Shown: positions 22,558 to 34,245, counted from the stretch's first letter. The stretch: DNA of 63,365 bases from Falciphora oryzae (GCA_000733355.1 JNVV01000099.1:1-63365), one strand, 5' to 3'. Translations and numbers: made by a program. The notes: generated by a model from the letters alone, not told the origin.

Positions 22558-22919
22558 ATTGGTAGCAACTCCGGAAAACCTAAGCGACCGGCGCGAACGT
22601 GATCGCGGAGATCAATCACGACCCCCCCCTACTTTTCGGATCTCGCAAGCCATCGCGGGCGACGATCCTTTTCACCAACGCGCGGCCATCGCAGCGCGTC
22701 GGATTAACGCCTAGGTTGGGCTTCCTCAGCCAAGGCGCTCTTCAATCCGCTTCCCTTATCGCAATCCCTACCGACGCGGCTTTCGCAGCGTTTTCCCCCG
22801 TTTACGCGGCCATCGTAGCGTAGACGTACACCAGTCATTTTTCCCCGTTGACGTGGCTTTCGCGACGTCGATAATCATCATCACCTTACCCTCACCTCTT
22901 TTTTTATTTCCTCGTTATA

Positions 22920-25400
22920 ATGGCCGACCTTTCGGCTATAGACCTTCCGGGACCCGACAAAAACATTCGAGCATCAACAAGTACGCCCATGCCAGGCACG
23001 ATGCCCGAGTTTTCAATCTTTAAGGGCGATTCCCTAGTGCCTTATCGGGCCGCTACCTACCTATTACATAACGACAGTGTGTATTTTAAAAGGGCTAAGC
23101 GAACCAACAATCGGTTTGAAGCAATGCAACCACATCCGGGCATTAAACCACCCACCAAACCTACTGCTGCCGCAATAACCTTCAACCCTCCGCCTAACGA
23201 CAGCTACAACTTCAAGTACGACTTTATTCGAGATATTCGCTTTGGCAGATCAGCATCGGTCGTTTACCACCCGCCCCGTAGGGAACGCGAAATTACCTCC
23301 CAAACGGCTATAGGCGACTTTATGGCCTTATCCTCCGCCCAAGACGGCCTTCGTCCTGGCTCCAATGGCGAAAAGATCCGACTTTTTGGAAAGCGAATGG
23401 ATAGGCAAAACATTGCCGCGGAACGTACTTTGTCCTTTTTGCAGCAAATTGACAAAACCCAGAAGGACTAGAGCAATACTATGAAATAGATAATGACTAA
23501 GCTGGGAAATATCGAAAACAGCCGAAAGCGCTTTCGCTGCTCCCGATACGAGTAATATTACAGTTCCAGCGCTTCGCGATCCAGCTATAACCGTTATGCC
23601 ACTTCGCTAGACCTTAGTGAAGTACGACGCCGTTTGGGTGAAGTCCGACGTAAATAGATTCGAGCCTACAACGCACCGGTATAATCGTTGCGCGACGATC
23701 AAAACCCCTTCTCTGGCGCGCGCGCCACCTTTTTTTACGGCAACGGTCACCTGGACGCTAAGCCTAAGGCATACCGCGGACGGCCCAATGCGGGAGCATC
23801 CCGTCCTAAGTTTTAGCTGCCCTTAGCCAAACAGGCCTACGTGATATACGCTGTTGCGGGCGGCAACGGAAACCCGTCGGACCCCTCGTCCTTTGACGAC
23901 GACGATGACGGAGGAGCCCCTTTCGACCGAGAGCTAAAAGAGCTTCCGTTTCGCCTATTAAAAGACCTTCGTCCCCTCCGGTCTACTCCTATCGACATTC
24001 CTATTTAGGACCTAGTTCAGAGCAAAGGCAACCCTTACGTCCCTTTGCCGAAAGATAGGAGGGACCAAAACCGAAATCGAAACCGAAATCGAAATCGGGA
24101 CCGGGACGTTTAAAAGGATGTAAAGGACCGCGCTACCCGTAACTACAAGCAGCAAACGGTCGATACCTACGTTTTTATTCGCCCTAACGGAGATCGCTTT
24201 CTCCTTAAGCGAAAGATAATCGGAGTTTTCGATCCCTACTAAAAGGACTTTAACAATTAGGGCATCCTGTTCGACTTTAAGCTAACAATTTTTACAAACG
24301 TTTATTCTTTTACCGAACGGATCGAAACTTTCCGCGAAAACCCAAACACGGTTTAAAACGTCGATTATCAGCTGCTTAACCTTTTCCAGACCCTCCTTAG
24401 CGGCTTAGCAGCCATCTGGTGGAGCAGCCAGCTTAATCGTAAAGAACGCGCTACTTTGAAAGTTTAAGGCCTGACGGCAATCCTTATAACCCTTGAGCGA
24501 TAGTTCGCTCCAGACGCTGGCAGAGCCACTAAGCTTTTTATTAAAGCGACTCTTACCTTCCGAAACCTTGCCGTAAACGAGTCCGCTTTGCACCAGTTCG
24601 TTTTTAAAATGCTCCGTTTTGCTAAAGGCATAGGCATTACTTAAAACGGCAATTGGTACGGCACCATAATCCAAATCTGGAACCGCTTTGATTTGAGCAT
24701 CCAAACGCGGCTAAGGGCTTCCAAGTCGATTGAAACTCGCGCTAAGTACCTCCGTTATATTGAGGAAAACAATTTGGTGCTGGTTACCGTGGCCCGGAAG
24801 CATTATCCCAATGCTATGGCCAAAAGATACGACCTCCGTAGCAAAGGCCATGACGACGACTACAGTGGCAAACGCGATAACTACAGCTTTGGCAAATCTA
24901 GCAATCGCCATTACGACAAATCCCATAACAAGCGTCGGGATTATGATTGAGATTACCGCTATTACGACTTTCGCCGTAACTTTAACCGCAAGGACTACCA
25001 TCGCGACAAGGATCGCGATTACAAATCTCGCGATTACAAGCGGGACGATTATAAAAACCGTAATGGTCGTAAAGACGACTATAAAAAGAGTGGCAGCCGT
25101 AACCGTCGCGATAAAGATCGCGATTACAAGCGCTTAGATTACAAGCAGCGCGACCAAGTCCATAACGTTAAAAACGGTAACGCTAGCGCCGAAGATTCGC
25201 CGGTTAATTATAGTAACGATAACAGCGCCTTGAGCACTGCAGACTCCGTTGACGCGGACGAGCTTTACGTTGTTGAGGAGCGTGCGGAGTCGCACATTTG
25301 CAAGCGTTGTGGCGTCGTTACCCTCTTTCGCAATCTGCTTTTTGCTTATTTTACCGCTTGCTTTAGCGAGCCCGTTTATTAGATTGATAAGGAGCCTTTT
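22920..25400 (+). pseudogene. Gypsy B gag with RD-rich repeats and Cys finger
   Basis: From the ATG at 22920 the frame is open for 183 codons (MADLSAIDLPGPDKN), then is broken by stops. Charged low-complexity tracts follow: alternating Asn-Arg near 24070-24110, and many DYK/RDYK-type units at 24930-25150. A Cys-x2-Cys finger (CKRCGVVTLFRNLL, then a later Cys) lies at 25298-25365. The charged repeats probably bind nucleic acid in the particle; that is inference. Confidence 0.65.
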
Positions 25401-25479
25401 ACTTTTTAGTAATTTATAAAGATAAACGTTATTGAGGAGGCTACCAAAGTCGACCCAGATATAGTCGCATTAGGCGGTT

Positions 25480-28200
25480 ACTCCTACGCTAAAATAACGA
25501 TCCGCTTATCTTTTAATGGCTAAGAGATTTAAATCTGTGCTGACTCCGGTTTTGGCCGAAACCTGGTAGCTATCGATTTCTTCCGTTACTACGAGCATAA
25601 GGTTTACGACGTAAACGACCTTGACGCTTAACCTATCCTTTTTGGATGGAATTCCGAGCGCCCTAAACGTACCACCAAGTTCGCATGCGTCACCTTTTAT
25701 ACGCCTGGCTACTACTTTAACGGCTCTCCTGCCGTGCTCAAGCAGTTAGCTTACGTTTGGATCGTCGAGCACTTAGCTGCGGGCATGATTTTTGGCGTTG
25801 CCTTCTTCAAGCCTCGGAAGGCTTCGATTGATTTTGCGGCCGATTTGATCAACTTCCCCTTGGACCACTTCCACGTCCCGATCGCTACAGTTAAGGGAGG
25901 TACTGCAGTCGTCCGAGCCGTTAAGACTGCCAGCGCCGTCGTGATCCCGGCGCAGCAGACTATCGCAGTCCCGGTGAAGTATTTCCCGCTCCTTAAGGGA
26001 CGTACGTTCTTTATGGAGGGAGACCATCCTGCTGCTTTCAATGCCGTGGTTGACTGCAACACCAAGCCCGTGTGCTTAGTGCATAACGCCACAGGTCAAC
26101 TTATGCGATTTACCAAAAATACACGTATAGCTACCATTCGAAAGCATACGGACCAAGTTCACCAAATCCTTGATTTTAAAACAGCCTTTAAAGCTATCAC
26201 CGGTGTGACAGCACTGGCCGCCGCCGCTATGGGCCACCAAGCTAAATATAGCGCCGAGTACGGCTTTGAGACCCTTTCGACCTTCCTTCCCTCCAAGGCA
26301 CCCGTTGCGGGCAAAGCTCCTCAGGATACCGGTCTTAAGCCGATTATCCCCGAGGTGATCAGTATCGCTGGCTCCGGCTAAGGCAAAAAGAAGATAGTGA
26401 CGTTAAATTCTAACTTACTATTTGATTAAATTTATAACATGACATTGGGAGGAGAAGAGGCTGGGATGCCCGCAATGCCAAAAAAGCCTCCTAAAGAGCC
26501 TGGATCTGGACCGGACGTCGATATCCCGCTGGGAGACTTTATGCTCAACTTCCCGGAGTCTTTTCCCCGCGTCCCGGAGAAGAGGAGCAATATCCGTGCC
26601 CCTAAAAAGGCACCTTACATCTTAACCAAAGATAAGGTCCACGTATATAACGGAGACCTAACGGAAGCCCGGATCCTTAAAAACATCTGTGAACGCGCAG
26701 ACATTTGGCGCGATAGGGGACCGATCGATATCCCCGAGGACGAACAGATGAAGATCCTTTTCGTTGAGGGATGGCAGAATTAGGGCGCCAAGCTACTTAA
26801 CCGACCCTATCTTGTCGTTCGCAAAGATAAGGACGTTATTGACAAAACGCACGACAAATTTAACGAATAGGATCGCTTGGAGCCAGTCAACTACGCTACA
26901 CCTTTCGCGTTCCTTTGCTTCGTTGTGTGGCGCATGGTCCACGGTTAACTTAAGAGTTGTGTTGTTGTTGATTTCCGCTAATTTAACAAAGTCTTAGTCC
27001 CAGACGCGTACCCCTTTCCTTTTTAATAGGACGTTATTGACGCATTGAGGGGCAAGAAGTATGCCACCGCTATCGATGCCACCGCCTTTTTCTTCCAGTT
27101 CTTTGTACACTTTAAGCATCGGGACCGGCTTACGATCTCAAGCCATAGAGGTTTCGAACGTTCGCGTGTCGCCTTTATGGGTTACCGGAATTTACCTGCT
27201 TACGTTTAACGCTTTATGGATAACCTGCTTCGTTTTTATAAGCATTTCTGCCGCTGCTTCGTCGACGACATCATTATTTTTTCGGATAATTTCCAGGACC
27301 ATTAGAAGCATTTAAAGGAGATTTTTGGGCTTTTTTAGGGCAAAGGCATTGCAATTTCCCCCGAGAAAAGCTTCGTTGGCTACCCGAACGTTGAGCTTTT
27401 TGGATTCTACGTCGACGCCTTTGGGCTTTCAACCACCGAATCTCGCGTGCAAGGCTTCCGCGACCTCGCCTTCCCCGATACCCTTAAGTTATTGGAAACC
27501 TATTTCGGTAGCATTGGCTTTTTCCGATTAATGATTCCCTATTACGCCAAAATCGCCGAGCTTTTCCAGAAACGTAAGGTCTTTTTGTTAGCTGAGGGCC
27601 GCAAGCAGGGAAAGATAGAGGGAGGTTAACGCCAGCATTACGCGAAAAGCACCAAGTTTACCCCGACTACCGACGAGCTTAAGTCCTTCGAGGCTTTGCA
27701 AGACCACATCTGCAAGCATATGAGGCTGCACTACCATGATCCGGACCGGACCCTTTACCTTTAAATCGACGGATCCTTTGAGCGAGGCTTTGGAGTTATG
27801 GTCTTCCAGACCCAACCCGATTACGTTTGGAAGCTAAAGACCGTAATCCCGGCTACCGTCATTTAGCCCGTTATGTTCCTGAGTTGTTGCCTTACGGCCT
27901 CTGAGTTGAATTACGGACCTTCCGAGTTAGAGGTAGCCTGTTTTGTGTGGTTGTGCAAGAGGCTGCGCACCCTACTTCACTCTAACAACCAGCCTAAGAT
28001 CGTTGTTCTTACAGACTACGACGTAACCTCCGGTATCGTTAATAGGACCTGTTTTAACACCGTTTTAACGGACCGCGCTAACCGACGCCTAATCAACGCG
28101 TCCATTTACTTTAGCGCCTATCCCTTAGATGTTTACTACGTACTAGGACGCTTTAACCTTGTTTTTGACGCATTATTTCGCCTTCCAGCCACTATAGGGG
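25480..28200 (+). pseudogene. Gypsy B protease, RT and RNase H
   Basis: A retropepsin-like motif (ADSGFGRNLVAIDFF) lies near 25540-25590. Positions 25734-26381 are a 215-codon open stretch before RT. RT extends from 26439 to about 27620, with YATAIDATAFFFQF as the first catalytic aspartate block and CFVDDIIIFSDN near 27255-27290 as the second, so both catalytic sites look intact. RNase H covers about 27640-28190. Stops at CAG/CAA-derived positions break the frame repeatedly. Confidence 0.78.
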
Positions 28201-28239
28201 ATGCTGAGACGCGTGCCAGGCCCGACGAGCCCGTCCTGG

Positions 28240-29640
28240 ATTTACTTTGGGAAAAGGGCCCCGACGACTGATATGACGAGGACGATATCGAGCACGTCCT
28301 GCAGGTAGCCGAAGCTGTTATGGAGGATGGCATGCGCTTCCAGTTTATCAAGCACTATAAGGAGGACCCAGTGTTCTACAAGTTGATTACGGAGCTCGCC
28401 ACGCCTTGCCCCGGTAAAGCACCCCCTGAGTACGAGGACGTGCTGAATGTTTCCAAAGCCGGGCACCCTTTCCGCGTTGTCGATGGCCTGTTTTATAATA
28501 GGGACAATGACGGAATCGAGCGATTTGTGATTCCGTTCCCTATGGTGAAGACCTTCCTGGAGGAGGCCTATGATTACAAGCACCACTTTGGCCGCTAACG
28601 CATGACAGACGCCCTCGCCGGTGTGCATTTCCGGTCCAAGAGGCGCCAGATCGACCAGTATATCAAAAACTGTCACATTTGCGGTATGAACTAAACTAAC
28701 AACTAGAAGCTTATCGGCACGCTCCAGCCTATCCAGGCCCCAATTGAACCTATGAGCGTGTTGATTATGGACTTTGTTACTGCATTCCCAGTCGTACCGT
28801 CGGCGAATACCCTTTGGCAGCTTAGTACTTACGACTCCTTTAACGCCTTTTTTACCGTTACCGATAAGACGTCCAAGCGGATTATCCTGATCCCCGGGCA
28901 CGATACCTATGGTGTAGAGCATTGGGTTTCGCTGTTGTTACGGCATTTCTTTATAGCTGATTGGCCTTGTCCCCGCGCTATTATTTCCGATAGGGATGCC
29001 AAATTTACCGGGACCTTTTGGCAGACCCTTTGGAAAGGCTTTGGGATTAAGCTTGCTATGACTACGGCTTACCATCCCTAAGCAGACGGCTAATCCGAGA
29101 GGAAAAACCAATTGGTGGAATTGGCTATCCGCTTCCATGCTTAGGAGCATTCCGTTTAGGTCGACATTTTCCCTGCATTTTAGTGGGATATTAATAACTT
29201 AACTACGTCGGCTACGGATTGCTTACCGTACGAGTTTCTTTTCGGATTTAAGCTCCTTGGACCTGTTACTCGCTTTACCAATTTAGACTTAAAGGATATA
29301 CCTGACTTCCAGTACATGCGTGAGCATTTCCGGCGTGAGGCTTAGTACGTTATGGACCTCGCTGCCTCCGAGATGAAGAGGTTGTACGATGGCAAGCACC
29401 GCTATGAAGAGTTTAACGAGGGAGACCAAGTTTGGCTGAAAATGGGTGCCGCTTACAAGCTTCGCGGAGGAACTGTGAATAACAAAACAGCCCCTTTTCG
29501 CCAGGGACCCTATACGATCAAGAAGAAGGTTTCACCCCTGGCTTACGAGCTCGAGTTACCTATTAACGGCATTAGGATTTACCTAGTGATATCTATCCAG
29601 CACCTCTTTCGCTACCACGCTAAAGACGACCTTTTTTAGC
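28240..29640 (+). pseudogene. Gypsy B integrase
   Basis: Positions 28320-28598 hold the region before the zinc-binding domain. A Cys-rich pair, NCHICGMN, sits near 28668. The catalytic core has MDFVTAFP near 28770 and AIISDRDAKFTGTFWQTLWK at 28979-29035, the first and second aspartate blocks, followed by TTAYHP and a stop. Positions 29352-29639 hold the C-terminal SH3-like domain (YDGKHRYEEFNEGDQVWLK). Confidence 0.8.
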
Positions 29641-29645
29641 GAGTA

Positions 29646-30014
29646 CTAGCACCACCTGGCCCCGTCGACTATACCCCGGCTGACGACGAATCCGACGACT
29701 TTGGCAACCCCAACGACAAGTCGTTTGAGGTTGAACGCATTACTAACCATAGGGTTAAGAGGGGCGGCGTTGTCGAGTATTACGTGGTTTGGGAGGGATA
29801 CGGCGACCACGAGGGCACCTGGGAGCCCAAGGCCAACTTTAAGCACGCACCCAAAGTAGTTGAGGCCTACGAGAAGTCGCAGGTAACCTTAACCGCACTT
29901 AAGGGTAAGGTTAATGCTCCGGCTAACGGCCCTTTCCCGGTAGCTAACGACGTCCTTGAGGCCTAGGGACTTACTCCGGTTAAGCGCGGCCGTGGACGCC
30001 CGCGCAAGAACTAG
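29646..30014 (+). pseudogene. Gypsy B chromodomain followed by an AT-hook
   Basis: The frame reads EVERITNHRVKRGGVVEYYV, VWEGYGDHEGTWEPKANF, a clear chromodomain with the aromatic-cage region and WEP motif. About 50 residues further on, after one stop, comes KRGRGRPRKN and the terminator, a textbook AT-hook (GRP core in a basic patch). The tail therefore combines a histone-reading module with a minor-groove DNA-binding module. Confidence 0.8.
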
Positions 30015-30103
30015 ACGCCACAAGGGCGAGAGAGAGAAGGAGAACATTGCGCTGTTTGTATTTAGCATCGAGGACGATGCCGTCTTTTTAGAGGGCCGGC
30101 ATT

Positions 30104-30300
30104 TGTTACGGCTAGTAGGGCCTTAACTGTAGATAGAGGAGTTGGGACTAGAGACCCTTATCGTCAGATAAGGGTGGAGGCTCCATAAGGTGGATCCTGC
30201 ACAGAGATATCCCAAATCTCTGTAGGGCCTCCGGCCTCCAACCTACTCCGAATATCATCTTCCTGCTACTCCAATATCTCTGCCCTCGACTGCTTTGACA
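30104..30300 (+). repeat. Gypsy B 3' LTR
   Basis: It runs TGTTACGGCTAGTAGG to TGCTTTGACA, is 197 bp, and is followed by TTCCT. Relative to the 5' LTR, six CpA sites have become TpA here. Confidence 0.92.
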
Positions 30301-32290
30301 TTCCTAATGAATTTGTAGCTTACTGTATTCGCTGCGGCGCCTGTGTTTAAGTCTACCAGCACTTTAACTTGTCGTTTTGTCGTTTGGACGTTTATACCCG
30401 TCCTAAAGGAACGGCTATAGCCTTTTATGTTAAGAATATCGAAGCCGCGAAGGTAGGGGTCGTTTAGCGGCTATCTTCGTTTCCCGATTTATCGTTATAC
30501 TTTGTTTGGGAATGATAACGGTCGTTCCGAACGGGGGCATGCTCGTTTTCGTCGCTACCGTTACTCCTACGGTCGTAATTAAGTTCGTCGTTTTTAGGAT
30601 ATTAGGCGTCGATTGCTTTTACCTTTTTAGGTTTGGCAGGGCAGTTAGCGGCCTAATAACCCGTTTTTCCACAATTGTAGCATATCCCGGGCTTCGGTTC
30701 CGTATGGTCCGTTCGTTTGGCTTTGCCGTCGTAGCCCGATGGCTTTTTTGCTTAGGGCGTGCTGGATTTATAGAACCGATGGTTTCCCGACCTCTTTTCG
30801 TAACGGCGGGAGTTTTGCCGTTTGGAGTCGAAGCGGCGCGAGTTATTACGGCCGTTAGGCCGGCGGTTATTTTACCGGTTAGGCCGTCCTTCGCGTTCGT
30901 CCTTTTTTCAGGAATGGTACCCCGAAAAGCGCTAGTTCCTAAAGGGCTTTTGGGAATGGCGATACTCGAACGTCCCGCCGGGGGGCTTGCCTTTTTTGAC
31001 AGCTCATTTCTTTTCAGTTGCATTAGCGATATTTTTGGGGGTGTTTTAATTGGTTTGCGCGTCGGCTACCAGCTCATCTTATAACCAATTTTGCAAATGG
31101 AAAAAAAACTCCCTCGATAGGCGAAATAGCTGCTAAAAGTCCGTCCACAAGGCTTTAAATTCAATTTTTTGTACTAATATTTGCCATTTGGTAAGGAACG
31201 ATACCGGGGATTTTTAATAACCTTAATGTAGCTGTTTGTAACTAATCCAGCTATAGTGGATTTAGATGGTTGGGTCGACTCGTCCCTTTTCGAAATAATT
31301 AACGAAATCCTTTTATAGCCATTAATGGGATTCGGCCGAACTATACAATCTTTTGGCGTAAGTCCTCCAGTTAGCGGCTACCTCGTGGTATAGCGAAAGC
31401 ATTGCTTAAATTACTTGTACCTAATCGGGGGCGCTATCGTATAGCGCATTCCCTTTTTTAATGCCTTAAACCCAGTTTTTTACCTCCAAAGGGGTAGCGT
31501 TGGCTTTAAAAGTATTAACGCTATATTTTAGGGGTTTGTTATAACGCGGTGTAAGGGCGTGATTTCGGGATTTAAATGATAGAATTTTTCGAAAAAGTTC
31601 CATTATTTGGACCGTACTTCCGTCGCGGTATTCCTTTATAAGGCGGCGGTCGTCCGGTCCGGGGGATTCGGAGCGTCGAATTAGAGCGCGCGATTGGTCC
31701 GATTTGGTGCGGTACGTGTAATGAAAAGATCGTGAGTTACGGGAAATGTTTTTGGATCCGTAGCTGGAAGGGCTACGGGATTGGGGTTCGTCGCGCTTTG
31801 GAAATCGGGCTCCTCGTATCGTTAATTCCTTTTATCGGTATCTTTAATACCGTCCTTTTTTATGCTCGGGTTTCGGGGGACCGTATCTTTTGCGCGGGGG
31901 CTCCTTTTTGCGACGACCAACGAGGTTACGTCGGTCCTCGTGTACGTGGTCGACGTTTTTTTCAAAATCGGGGTCGTTGGTAAAGGCGGAGGCCCGATTA
32001 GCGGGTTGGGTTCGCTTTTGCGAGTAGCGGCTGACGCGATCTAGGAGGTCGCGGAGGGCGCCGCTGCCCCTTTCTTGTATAAGGTTTCGTAAGTCCTGCT
32101 CGAGTTGGTTGGACGCGGTTTCGGCGGGCGGGGGTGCCGGCTTACGACGTGCCGTTTGCGAGCGCGTTATAGGCTTTATTGCCGTCGTCGCCGGAAGGCG
32201 TGGACCCGTCGGGGCTGGCTCTCCGGGTGTCGCGTCCGATTAACCGTTTTAAACCATGGTGATCGGCTCGTACTCCCAAAAAGGGTGTAA
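30301..32290 (-). pseudogene. Gypsy E gag and start of protease
   Basis: Minus-strand gag is recognisable from its zinc knuckle near 30640-30690, read as CYNCGKTGY and then NC, in which the histidine is Tyr and a stop intervenes (His to Tyr is a C-to-T change). Upstream gag at 30700-32280 is a degraded Arg/Pro-rich sequence. The protease starts near 30345 and is cut at 30301 by Gypsy B. Confidence 0.65.
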
Positions 32291-32301
32291 AAGCTAAAGA
32301 A

Positions 32302-32580
32302 TGTTACAGGGTAAGCCGAAGGCCTGTACGAGGTGATTACGATAATACCAGACGGTAATTAGGGGGTAGAAGTCCTATATTGCTATAGGGTAGATACGAC
32401 AACTTTAGTTTGGTTGTTGCAATCCCGGATTGCCTTAACCAATCTGCCTAAGTAGCGTGGCCCCTGGGGGCCCGGTCACGTGCTTCGGGGTCCTTAGCCT
32501 TCGCGTGGCGCAGCCTCCTGGAGGGAGGCTGGGGACCTCCCCCTGTGGCGGCCCTCTCTATTGTCACGGGCCTCCTTACA
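32302..32580 (-). repeat. Gypsy E 5' LTR
   Basis: It is 279 bp, TGTTACAGGGTAAGCC to GGCCTCCTTACA, followed by TTATT (32581-32585), the duplicate of 7084-7088. The adjacent inner sequence on the minus strand, TTCTTTAGCTTTTACACCC, is the presumed primer-binding region. Confidence 0.9.
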
Positions 32581-33230
32581 TTATTGTACTACGCAATCAC
32601 CCAATCGTTCGAAAGCGTTGCATTAGGAGCGAGCAATAGCTGCAAGCATTTAATTATTCTTTTAAAAAAGGCCCACCCTTTAATATTCGCTTTTTGTATG
32701 GCCTCGGTAAAAACGGAGCGGTCGATAAAGGTAGATACCCATTTAGTAAATGCCATAAGCTGTTTATTGGAAACGCTCGCCTTATTGCTGGTTTTCCATG
32801 CTTATTGCGCATTTATAAAGCGTTTATTAAGCTTATTTTAAATGGCGAAAACCGGATCTTTTGGCTCGGGATAAGGCTTTCCAGCCTTTTGTCCTTCCTT
32901 ATCCCAGTTTTTAATGCGCTGGTTTTTTTCGTTTTAGGTAAGCTTTTTTTAAACGAGCAGTCGTATTTTATATGCTTTAAGCGTGTTATTTTTGTCCTCC
33001 CGTTAGATTTGTTCCAAAATGGGAAGGTTAGAATACGTTTGCTCGATATTTGGCTGCAAGTTAGGGTTGATTTTATGCTAGATAGCGAGCATTTGGGCGT
33101 TTTGCTGGAAGACCGTAAACTATATGTGCTATTGGTGCTTGTCCTACAGGATCCCCGTGGGGAGCAAACTCGCATTGTTGTTTAATATGGTGGGTGCTTT
33201 TAACGCATTGGAAACGTTTTAGGGAATGCT
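32581..33230 (-). pseudogene. Copia gag, N-terminal part
   Basis: The minus strand gives a gag-like frame ending KQLMAFTKWVSTFIDRSVF and WAFFKRIIKCLQLLLAPN. It continues without a gap into the fragment at 6688-7088 once Gypsy E and one TTATT are removed. Positions 33230-33480 upstream hold the leader; nothing else is recognisable there. Confidence 0.65.
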
Positions 33231-33479
33231 TGGGGAACGCCGGGGTTTTAGTGGGGGCGATATGGGCTGATGGTGGAGGTCCGAGAAGGAGGTGGTGATA
33301 GCTTTAACGTCGGTGATCGGTAGGCTCGTGAGCGTGGAACGGGTGTTTTATACGGGCCTGCCGCGCATTGGTAAAGGTTTTTGTGTGTTTGATGAAGGTA
33401 GGTAAGCGGAGGTAGAAGGGGCAATTGCAATACAGCATTTAAAATGCGAAAAAGGGGTTTAAAACGCCGGGCTTATAAC

Positions 33480-33728
33480 TATTGCAAAGTAGAGGGTATG
33501 CAGTAGAAGGATTGTTTTGATTTCTACCTTTAAGGAACTAATAGGAAAGCGCCCGAGGGTCGTAGACCCTCGGGGTCTTTATATATGAGTGCGCAGTAGG
33601 AGTGGAGAGTCCCTTTCGGCGTCGCCGAGTGCTTTGTAACCGCTTATTGAGCATTTGTGACGCCGACGAGGGTGGTGATGCAGACCACGGCCGTGCCGGC
33701 CGGGGACCTCCCTTGATCCTTTGCGACA
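33480..33728 (-). repeat. Putative Copia 5' LTR
   Basis: On the minus strand it would start TGTCGCAAAGG at 33728, contain the TATA box TATATAAAGACC near 33575-33590 next to a perfect hairpin (CCGAGGGTC/GACCCTCGG), and end about 33480 in GCAATA (possibly a RIP-changed CAACA). The outer border is supported by the adjacent open frame of a host gene that begins immediately after it. The partner LTR is outside the window, so the limits are provisional. Confidence 0.4.
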
Positions 33729-34116
33729 TCCATCAATCTCAACTTTGGCGCGGCGTTTTGGCTCGCGCTAGCCATACACATGGTTGGCGTCGAGATCTAT
33801 GTGAGTTTCTCCTCTAACAGGTTGGAAGATGTGGATTTTTATTTGTTGGGCTGTTGGCTGAGACTTGCCCACTGGACACCAACGACAGCTGAGGCTCACT
33901 CCCGCCGAAGCGGAGCGCCTGCGCAACATCTCATACCAGAGACACACCGAGGCCGGCATGAGGAACCCGGGCAGCGGCGGCCTCACGGCTGACAGGCTCG
34001 GGGACTCGGCTAAGTGGACCCCAGCGTCCGGGCCACGTCAGCGGGCGATGTCGATGGAGCCGATTGTGCCAAAGCAGGGTGAAGAGCCAAGGCAGGGACC
34101 AAGTCAGGATAAATAG
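33729..34116 (+). pseudogene. 3' end of a membrane-protein gene, truncated by Copia
   Basis: The open frame starts right at the presumed LTR border and encodes a hydrophobic helix, INLNFGAAFWLALAIHMVGV, then EIY, followed by a canonical GTGAGT donor. The intron is 33801-33888 (ends ACGACAG, phase 0). Exon 2 (33889-34116) encodes LRLTPAEAERLRNISYQR and GGLTADRLGD before the stop. This looks like the last transmembrane segment and cytosolic tail of a fungal integral membrane protein. It reminds me of DUF2306-type proteins, but I cannot confirm that. The 5' part should lie beyond the left nest. The bases TCCAT at 33729-33733 are the candidate target duplication. Confidence 0.55.
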
Positions 34117-34245
34117 ATGCGGCAGCTGCCATACATGGGCTTGGGGTTAAGAAAGGGAAGGGAAATGTAAATGAGCATGGGGAGGCCCTTTGGCTCACCA
34201 ACTGAATCACATGAGTTTTGCTGTGGCCGGACATGGTTTATAGAA

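Larger units (their letters stand above)
22361..30300 (+). mobile_element. Gypsy B: plus-strand chromodomain retrotransposon
   Basis: It is 7,940 bp with 197-bp LTRs at 22361-22557 and 30104-30300 and a perfect TTCCT duplication. It is inserted in the protease of Gypsy E, in opposite orientation. Gag starts at the ATG at 22920, followed by an Arg/Asp-rich region, a Cys-rich finger, protease, RT, RNase H, integrase, chromodomain and an AT-hook tail. The LTRs differ at ten positions, all C/T on the + strand; six of these are CpA in the left LTR and TpA in the right. Confidence 0.92.
7089..32580 (-). mobile_element. Gypsy E: chromodomain LTR retrotransposon hosting four insertions
   Basis: Two 279-bp LTRs (7089-7367 and 32302-32580) in the same orientation are flanked by the 5-bp duplication TTATT. 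Between them, on the minus strand, are gag (about 30600-32290), protease (30301-30440 continuing at 22115-22360), RT and RNase H (20726-22039), integrase (18780-20500), and integrase tail plus chromodomain (16118-16914). Gypsy B, pogo-2, Gypsy A and a SINE interrupt it. Its own sequence is about 8.9 kb. The RT catalytic box reads YLND instead of YLDD, so this copy is dead. Confidence 0.9.
177..33728 (-). mobile_element. Ty1/Copia retrotransposon, composite and heavily interrupted
   Basis: Minus-strand Copia pieces follow one another in the correct order: putative 5' LTR near 33480-33728, gag at 32581-33230 resuming at 6688-7088 and again below 4308, GAG-pre-integrase at 3412-3840, integrase around 2640-3400, then reverse transcriptase and RNase H down to 177. 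The gag frame reads continuously across the Gypsy E insertion once the TTATT duplication is removed, and pol resumes on both sides of pogo-1. This makes the Copia element the outermost layer of the left nest. Its 3' LTR is outside the window. It is full of stop codons and cannot be functional. Confidence 0.85.

Noticed and set aside
24690..25140. Separate Arg/Asp/Tyr-rich gene
   Set aside because: It is collinear with Gypsy B gag between its LTRs, with stops of the same RIP type.
32545..33185. Plus-strand ORFs of 98 and 163 codons next to the Gypsy E LTR
   Set aside because: They are antisense to the Copia gag, whose frame continues across the Gypsy E insertion.
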